From: Blakeslea trispora
Lineage: Eukaryota; Mucoromycota; Mucoromycetes; Mucorales; Choanephoraceae
Assembly: GCA_025331445.1 (NCBI GenBank)
Contig: JAIWNE010000065.1
Location: 113,092-177,091 of the forward strand
Length of the DNA stretch: 64,000 nt
Reading direction: 5' to 3'
The notes below the pieces were generated by a model. It was not told the DNA's origin and searched no databases. It was given only the letters and a program-made list of their open reading frames with translations. Position 1 is the first letter of the stretch; each line of letters begins with the position of its first letter. The translations under genes and the position numbers were made by a program. Shown here one piece after another: positions 56,954 to 64,000 of this stretch.

Positions 56954-58570
56954 TTAGTTTGGACGATAGGAACCAGGTTGTTGTGGCTCGGGAAAAGCCA
57001 CAGGGCCCTGAGAATATGGTACAGATGAAGAAGGGTTGATGTGTTCCATTCTAGGCTGATCATAGGGAGATGTAAAGTTCATTGAATCATGCTGGCTACT
57101 TGTATGAGTAGAGGCATAACTATGGGGTATATTCTGATTGATATCTGTCATTTTGTATTCTGTTTGCTCATTCAAGAGATGATCTGTACCACCACCATTC
57201 AACTGCTGGCCATCTTTTCTCTTTTTTAATTCACGTCTCTTCTTGATGAGCTTGAATGAATCAGCACCACAACAGGCAGTCATGTAAAAGAACTCGGGAA
57301 TATAAGCCAAATAACCATCCACAAATGCTTTCCAACCAGACATGCGCTTTGTTTGACCCACACTGGCAGCACTCTGAATGTTATCTTGAGGGCCAAAGAA
57401 CCTGTTCATCATGATACTGTCGACCATCATGACAACACAGACAATGATCACATGAAGACCGTTCTTGACAGCATCCGCAGGCCAGGCAATACTACCATGA
57501 CTACCATCTGTTCCCTTGATGACGCCAGCTGTAGACAAGATTGTCAACAAGATTTGACCGAGATAGAAATTGACCATGATAGGGCCCTTGACACACCAAA
57601 ACATACCATGGGCTCGAATATGACCACGCTTCCATTCGTTATGAAACACATCGAGATAGGTAAAGAGTGCACCCAAAATGATGGATAATGAAATAAAGTC
57701 AATGATGGTCAAATAAACATAGGCTCCCTTAAAACTATAGACGCCTTCACAAAATCGACCTTTCAGTTCAGCAAAGATGGAAATAAAAGAATCAAACATG
57801 GACCTGTCAAACATATAAAACATAAATAAATTCAATTAAAAAAAAAAATCAATTTCTTGAAATTTTGGCTTACCAAATTGGATATTGAAATACGAGAATA
57901 TCTGTCAAAGTACGATAATGCATGCCCCATTTTGATTTTCTATCGTTCTGTTAGGAAGGCAATATAACAATAAACTGCAGTTACTTACAAGTGAAGGTTA
58001 TAGACAAACATAATCTTTGTGTCTTTTTCTTCTTTGAGTGTGCCTGCCTCTTCTCGATAAGGTTTCAGATAGGCTTGAAGACAGATATATAGATTGAATA
58101 CAGCAAATGCTTCAAATAAAGTAGCAAAGAAATTGATGGTAGTGGCGTAATCGTATCTTAGGTATTCAAACCATGACAATGTAGCGTATACAGGCGGAAA
58201 CATGATGACCCGAAGTTTATGACGTTGTATTTGTGGCTCACTATATAAATATAAAAAATTAGACGAGTCAAGTTACCTGTCTTTAAAAGAATTAAACGTA
58301 CTAGTAGTTTCTTAAATGATCATACACCGTCTTGAATGCAACAAGCCATGTTACCACAAGGAAACCAAGACAAACAAGCCAACCAATAACATGCCAGTTA
58401 CCTGTGGGATCTGCTGCCAAAGAAGACCAACTCAGCCCAGGATTACTATTTCCAAAAAATGAGTATAACGAAGCTTATTTTGATTTGTTTTGATATACAT
58501 ACAACCCACCTTCTCTGGACAATCCAGGTGCTGTGGGACAGGTATCTAGTTCAGAAGAATTTGTACTCAT
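56954..58570 (-). CDS. TMEM184/organic solute transporter alpha-like membrane protein (DUF300)
   Basis: Exons complement(join(56954..57803, 57874..57939, 57989..58240, 58302..58445, 58506..58570)) encode 458 residues with consistent phases. Family landmarks are RVIMFPPVYATLSWFEYL, TLFEAFAVFNLYICLQAYL, YVYLTIIDFISLSIILGALFTYL and MFWCVKGPIMVNFYLGQ. Seven hydrophobic segments are expected and can be counted. The tail (about residues 330-458) is hydrophilic with Ser, Gln and Pro. Animal OST-alpha exports bile acids with a beta partner; TMEM184 proteins are of unknown transport specificity, so only membrane transport is inferred. The acceptor at 57940 (giving LKSKWGMHYR) was chosen to avoid an early stop. 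Confidence 0.86.
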
Positions 58571-59541
58571 TTGGTTGTATTTTTTCTTGAATAGAAAAAA
58601 AAAGAACCAAATATAGATAAATAAAGTAAAAAGAAAAAAAAAAGGCAGAATAACTTTTTTTTTTTCTTTTATTTTATAGCTTTATTTTTACTTGTGTTTT
58701 ACCACATTTATTTTTAAACATTTCAAAGTCCGTTTTGCTTGTTTTGAGGCGGGGCTGCTGTGTCTGGGGGCTACTCCGCCGGTAATAAGCAATACGATTG
58801 GACACTGTTAGCCAATAAAAGTTGTTATTACCGTCGCTCATTTAAGTTTTTGCTTAATGGTTTTTGAATGAGTGGGCTCAAACAGAATATTACTAAAAAC
58901 TATAAAATTTTCTCTCTTCTACCAAAGAAATTCATCAAGAAAATTCCAGTGATTGCAAGCTTGTTGGACTACAAATAAGAAACGAAAGCGGGTCAGATAA
59001 TCAAGCTAACGAAGTAAGCCTTGTCTCAGAAACGAAGCCAGTAACGCCCTGCAATCCTTACAAGAGCTGGATTTCGTTTAAGGAACATTATTAGAGGAGT
59101 CAATGAAAGATATGCTCTCGAGTAACATCGTTCTGTCTAAGCATTTTGAGGACCTTCTGACTTGCTTGACATAATGAAAAAAGTCCTTCTGAAAATGAAA
59201 AAGTGCCCCATTTATGGAATCAAGTTTGTAATTACAGAGTAATGTGATTATTTGGGTAAAAATCATCAGCAACATACATTTAAAAGGTTTCAATTTTTAA
59301 AATCTGAGATGTTTGTCTCACCCGAGAGTTACACAAAGAGAACAAAGAATATACAATCTATCATATAAAAGGCCAAAAAAAACTTGTTTCTGTTTTTCTC
59401 TTTGTCTCTATTACCTCATCTGTTAGATTCTTCTAATACATCTAATCTCTTATTGCTGGAAGGAGTACGATATATTTTATTCTGACCTTGATATATCTGC
59501 CCCACTAATATGCTATGAATAGATCTAATCCCTCTTAGGCA
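58571..59541. other. Divergent intergenic region with a CCAAT-containing inverted repeat
   Basis: Between the TMEM184-like gene (minus) and the Fanzor-like pseudogene (plus). At 58780-58833 CGGTAATAA and TTATTACCG form an inverted pair, and ATTGG (58797-58801) and CCAAT (58812-58816) lie inside, also inverted. These could be HAP/NF-Y sites in the TMEM184-like promoter. A short reverse ORF at 59078-59293 looks incidental. Confidence 0.45.
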
Positions 59542-62500
59542 ATGTCCTACCGCAGGGCTCTACAAGATACATTCTATTTGGGCGGTCGTTATACTCCTGC
59601 GCCCCAGTTGTCTGTCAATGTGCAACAACAACCATCTACCATAGCTCCTGGCATGAGGCGTGCATTTGAAATGTCTGTAGAAGAATTCCATGACCTGTTT
59701 TATATCGTAGCCCAAGCCAAGCTACGCGATAACATTATCCGTGAAAAAAACAAAAAGAAGCCAAACTACTCTGCTCTCAAAGCCAAAACTCTTGCTGGTC
59801 AAATTCCAAGAGGACTGTATGCTGATATGGATAAACATGCTAACCTCGGTTTGCGAGAATCTGCAAACAGATTTCAAAATGATAATTCAGTGTCTCGAGC
59901 AATTGATCTTTGGAGAAGATATGTCCAACAAAATTTTGATGTTGTCCAAGAGTCTGTAAGCAATCCTACTACTGAAGCAACTAGCTCTACTCAAGCCATT
60001 GAACCTTCTTCAGAAGAGCTCCCTACCGAACCTGCTTCCTTTGTTGTTACCGAAGAATATTTTGAAGTCTGTACTGCGTATTTTCCCTCGTTGATACGAG
60101 ATGATCTTACACCTGAAGTTAGACAACTCTTTGATACTAAGCTTGCTGAACTACTGCCTCAGACCTCCAACTTTATCAGTGACTTTCAAACAATCATGTT
60201 TATGATAATGTCCTGTTTCCGAAGCCATACTTTTGCTGTTCGCAATGGAAAATCAGTATTTGATAGATCAAATGGCTTTCAAATACAAAGCATCTTCCCA
60301 AGTAACTTTCAGCTACAAGATACCTTGATTTTTTCTGTCTCTCCATATGCTTCCAACTTTCTTGCCTCTCCTGATGCTAATGACATTCCTTTTCTCTTCA
60401 CTGACCGACATATTCATTTTTTGAAGTCTGGTTTTTATGGTGTTCGTGGCTTGCAAACAAAGACCAAAACAGATTATCCTTTGAGAACCCTGTTAATGGA
60501 AGCCATCTCTGACTCAGTCAGCCAATTCATCCAACCAAAAAACACTCTTCATATGGCCTGCTATGAGTCTGCACTGACTAACTATATTACCAATCTATCT
60601 GTCATGTGGGGTGATAACAAGATGATCAACATTCTTCTAGACAAGCTTTTGTTAGTGTTGCTACGTATTTATTTGGCTCCTACAAGAGAAAAAAAGCATC
60701 AAGAATATATCAAGTCTATGAAAAATGCCTCTAAAGAAAGAAAAGACGAAGCTGCAAAAGAAAGTAAGGCAGAAGCAGGTCATCCTACCAACTGGTTTCC
60801 ACTGCTCCATCAAAGCAGAAGAAGGTTAATAGTCCGCAAAGAACGTTACCGGCTTGCAAAATACAGACAAAAATCAAAAAGCTCATCATCTGCGTATATG
60901 AAGCAAAAATGGGAAGCTCGAGCCCAAAAAAGTGAGAAACGTATCGCAACATACACAAAAGCTCTGGAAACTAAGGTATGTATGTCTACAATCAACGGAA
61001 AATCAGTCACTCATCTATGTCTATTATACCATTTTCAATAGGAACCCAAAACTACTTCTGCCAAGAGAAAACAACCTTCTGAGCCTGATGTCGCCGAAGG
61101 TTCTGAGCGTCCAAGAAAGATCCCTGCTATCCAACATCCCTCTACTGCTTCTGCTGAGGCTGGTCCCAGTATGCTACATACTAGTCGCATGGAGTTAGAT
61201 ATTCCCACACAGCCATACGAAGGAAAAGGGAAAGCACCAATGAATCCCCAAAGCGATCCGAAACCTGTTACTTTCCAACCACCCATGACAGAAGAGACAC
61301 GCACTATTCCGCCTGCTACACCAGAAGACTACGCAAGCATGGATGAAAATGATGTTGTCGAAGAAGAGGATGCTATAAAAGATGCTGATGATGATACTCC
61401 TAGACACAGGTTGAATGGCTTAAAAGGCTTTATCAAGAGCTTGCTGTTGCGTGATGAAGATTTGCCTAACGAACAAGACTTGACAGGTCTGCGCTCTGAC
61501 TTGAATGAGAAGGAAGCAGAAGTGTGTTTGCTTATACTACGACGCTTAAAACCTTACATCCCTTCAAAGAAAAACTACTCTCATATTGGCTACCAGCTAC
61601 CTTTTGTAATTCTTGCGAATGATTTGCTGCGCTGTGCTGGCTATGCTAAGTTCTGTCGTAAAATCTGCCCAATGCCTGTTGCATCTCAAAAGTCCTTTAG
61701 ACTGGATACACCTTCGTTATTTAAGACATTCTGCGAGCATGGTGACAACAAAATGACATTTTTTGGCTATGACAACAGAGTCATTAGGGGCCCTTTGGAA
61801 TACATCAATCATAAGGATGCTGTCTTCAATGCCTTTTTCAAGATTGATAGAATACAACAGTTATGCAGACGTCGTAAATTGGTTTTTGCTCATCATCTTC
61901 ATTTGCTGCCTGGTGGAAAGTATGTCAGAATCCTTGGTATCAAAGAGAAAGCGCCCATGAAGCAGACTGCTGATGTAACAGGCCAAAAGCGTCAATACAA
62001 CATTCCTGAATCGACTTGGCAAGATATTCTCAATGAGCGTGAAAAAGACAATGAAACCTTGAGACAAGAAGTCGATGAACTCTTGGGGAACACCAACCGT
62101 TTGTCAAAGCAGCTGAAAACAGATTTAAAGAATTCAGCAATCAAGATTTTAGTTTGCAGATCAAAACTGCCAAGCAAGGCTGGAAAAACCCAATTAATCT
62201 AGAACCTGAAGTTGCTGTTGTGCAGGGTAGTGATTCTGAAGAAGAGGCAGGTGTATGTTGTCCTCAAATTGGTGAATGTATGACTGGTGTTCAGAGACGA
62301 ATTGCAGACATTGTCAGAACTATACAAGCTCGTATCCGACGTCCGCATGCCAACAATGATGAAGAGTTGATTACTGCTGCTAGAAATGAGATCAAGGTGT
62401 ACATTGATGGGTTGAAGGCTGATAGAAGTAGGTTGTTTCTGGCTATTCAACAAGTCAAGTCTGAACTGGCAGACCAGCGATACCAGCTGTATATCCGCAG

Positions 62501-63703
62501 AAGAGCATTAAATTTGACAAAAAGAGATCAAAAAGCGCCCAGACAGACTAGAGAACTGCAGCAGATTACGGGCCAGTCTACGATTGCTAAAGCTGAAGAT
62601 ATGCAACTGATGGGTGACGCTGATACTATTGCTAAAAATTTTACCTTCTCCGGCACAGACAATGGTGTTGTCAAAATGACTGAATCAGTGCCCGTTTCTA
62701 TTCAAAGATACACTTACCATCTGAAGCTCTACAACAGGTTTTCTGCTTTGACTACTACTGAAGAACAAGAAGAAGAATTTCAGCCTTTGCCGTCGTCCAC
62801 TGTCATCAACGCTGAAGACATTGACTTTGGAAGCCAAAACTTGAACTACAGACACAAGCTTGCTGCTAAAAAGGCAAATGATGTGAATTTGATTGAAGCT
62901 GAGAAGGTGTTGTCCGAAAAAAGTTTATCCAATGCAAGTTCCGTAGAAGCAATCCAGACAAACTATCATTTTTTGCAAGCCAATAGACAGACAGTCAGGA
63001 ACTTTTATGATTCTCCACAAAGATCTAAACAGGCCATGAAGCAGGAATACTTTACCAAAAAAAATCAAGGACCGCCTTTGCTCTCGCGAAAGGGAATTCA
63101 CGAATCCTAAACCGAAAAAGAAAGATGTCAAGAAGAAAGGAAAAGAAATACAAAGAAAGAACCTGTTGATGATGATTGGTGATCGTGGCTTTGGGATAGG
63201 TTCCAGAATTAGAGGACATCTTAGATATGGTGGTATTGGAAACAAGATCGGCATGCAAGGTATACGACTGTCTGTATAACAAACGAAAACTATACTTCCC
63301 AGACTTGTGTGTATTGCTTCAACAAGCTCACTCATGCAAGATGCGCATTATCAAACAAGACAAAATAACTTATAGAGAATAAAGGTACCTTTATCTGCTA
63401 TAATTCCAAGTGTTCTGCTCGTCACGGTCGTAACACAACCTCCAGAGATAAAGTGTCTGCCCTTGCTATTGCCATCTCGGAATGAAACTTTGCTCTTCAA
63501 GAACTCTCCCTGTATTTCAAGAACATCAGTCACTCCAACATGAACTGCACAAAAAAACAGCATCCTTCTGTACAAGAAGCGGTGTATTGGTGCACGCGAA
63601 GCGTGATAAGCAAGGTTGTAAGTGTTACACAAACTCTAATTGCTTTAAATTGCTAAACCTTCTCTCTCCCCCCAGACATGACAGCCTTGCCGCTTATTTT
63701 TAA
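59542..63703 (+). pseudogene. Degraded TnpB/Fanzor-like RuvC nuclease gene
   Basis: A long frame starts MSYRRALQD at 59542, with one clear GT-AG intron (60976-61041). Frame changes occur near 62080-62140, at an A8 run at about 63056-63063, near 63260 and near 63480, with further local shifts and a TAA at 63366. Read across breaks, the C-terminus shows DIDFGSQN (62817, RuvC-I like), MMIGDRGFGIG (63168), a zinc ribbon with CVYC (63306) and CYNSKC (63396), and SRDKVSALAIA (63441, RuvC-III like). It ends TASFCTRSGV. This order matches TnpB-type transposon nucleases and eukaryotic Fanzors. The N-terminal 700 residues have no domain I recognise. The family call is from motif order, not a search; a distinct Mucorales-specific TnpB-like family is possible. 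Confidence 0.62.
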
Positions 63704-63841
63704 AAAAGATGCGTTTTGATAAATTTCTCACATTCTTTATCTACTTTTCCGCGTAAAACTCAACATGCTTCTTAAGAAACTCAAAACTTCAAGCTGTGAG
63801 CCAGCTAGCGAAGATTGTAAGCCTAGTAAAAATCTTGATTT

Positions 63842-64000
63842 AGAGATATTATGGGGTATTTTTGCCTCAAGGAAGCAAATTTCTCTTATGCCAATATAGG
63901 TGACATGATTGGTGTAGCTAGTAACCAGTGTCTAAAGAGTTGTAAACAGAACGAAGAAACTGGGTCACCACTGCAAAACAAATCACCTGGAAGACCCAAG
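63842..64000 (+). pseudogene. Tc1/mariner transposase N-terminus, cut by the window edge
   Basis: An open frame after a stop at 63836 reads IMGYFCLKEANFSYANIGDMIGVASNQC, then EETGSPLQNKSPGRPK, running to the last base. The helix-turn-helix spacing, the TGSPLQ turn and the GRPK hallmark are typical of Tc1/mariner N-terminal DNA-binding domains. It differs from the fragment at 1653-1904, so it is another family. No ATG is visible in frame after the upstream stop except an internal Met, so the copy may be partial. Whether the DDE domain follows lies beyond the window. Confidence 0.68.

Overview
The window looks like nuclear DNA of a Mucorales (Mucoromycota) fungus. Genes carry many short GT-AG introns of about 50-100 nt, intergenic DNA is AT-rich with poly-A/T tracts, and the best-conserved proteins are fungal/opisthokont. 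Ferritin and an INTS9-type Integrator subunit are both unusual outside early-diverging fungi. Nothing prokaryotic, organellar, rRNA, tRNA or CRISPR-like was seen.

Layout. 1-5.9 kb is a decayed region: a Tc1/mariner transposase HTH fragment, exon-like pieces of a broken gene, and a 215-bp MITE with perfect 79-bp arms. 5.9-11.4 kb holds an omega-like glutathione transferase, a class I/II aminotransferase and a ferritin, all on +, each behind a TATA box. 13.6-20.0 kb has a complete class I myosin convergent with a Zds-like gene. 20.0-23.0 kb is gene-poor and holds copy A of a dispersed repeat. 23.0-28.1 kb has RAB3GAP1, a small hypothetical ORF and an F-box gene. 29.5-33.7 kb has GID4, INTS9 and the tiny NOP10 gene. 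34.4-37.2 kb has a peroxin/dysferlin-domain protein, a DUF4112 protein and a hypothetical gene. 38.7-42.8 kb has a PMS1/MLH2-type MutL and an ankyrin protein. 43.06-44.28 kb is a 1.2-kb palindrome with a dead transposase fragment in its spacer. 46.4-50.8 kb is a very tight tandem run: GET4, a Zn2Cys6 regulator and a PIH1 protein, separated by about 61 and 45 bp. 50.8-54.6 kb is gene-poor and holds a 53-bp mini-MITE and an unexplained GC-richer block behind a TATA box. 54.6-58.6 kb has an RTA1-like and a TMEM184/OST-alpha-like membrane protein. 59.5-63.7 kb is a long, frameshifted gene whose C-terminus reads like a TnpB/Fanzor-type RuvC nuclease. A Tc1/mariner transposase begins right after it and runs off the window.

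Most genes are unlinked housekeeping functions: actin/endocytosis, Rab regulation, ubiquitin ligase substrate recognition, RNA 3'-end processing, pseudouridylation, tail-anchored protein insertion, R2TP and mismatch repair. They do not form a pathway cluster. The most interesting material is mobile: the decayed Fanzor-like gene beside a mariner transposase, the palindrome, the MITE with its 53-bp derivative, and a dispersed repeat whose end segment is inverted between two copies. Two introns use GC-AG splice sites with the same GCAAGT donor.

Exon boundaries were inferred by eye from splice signals, reading frame and remembered family conservation. No search was run.
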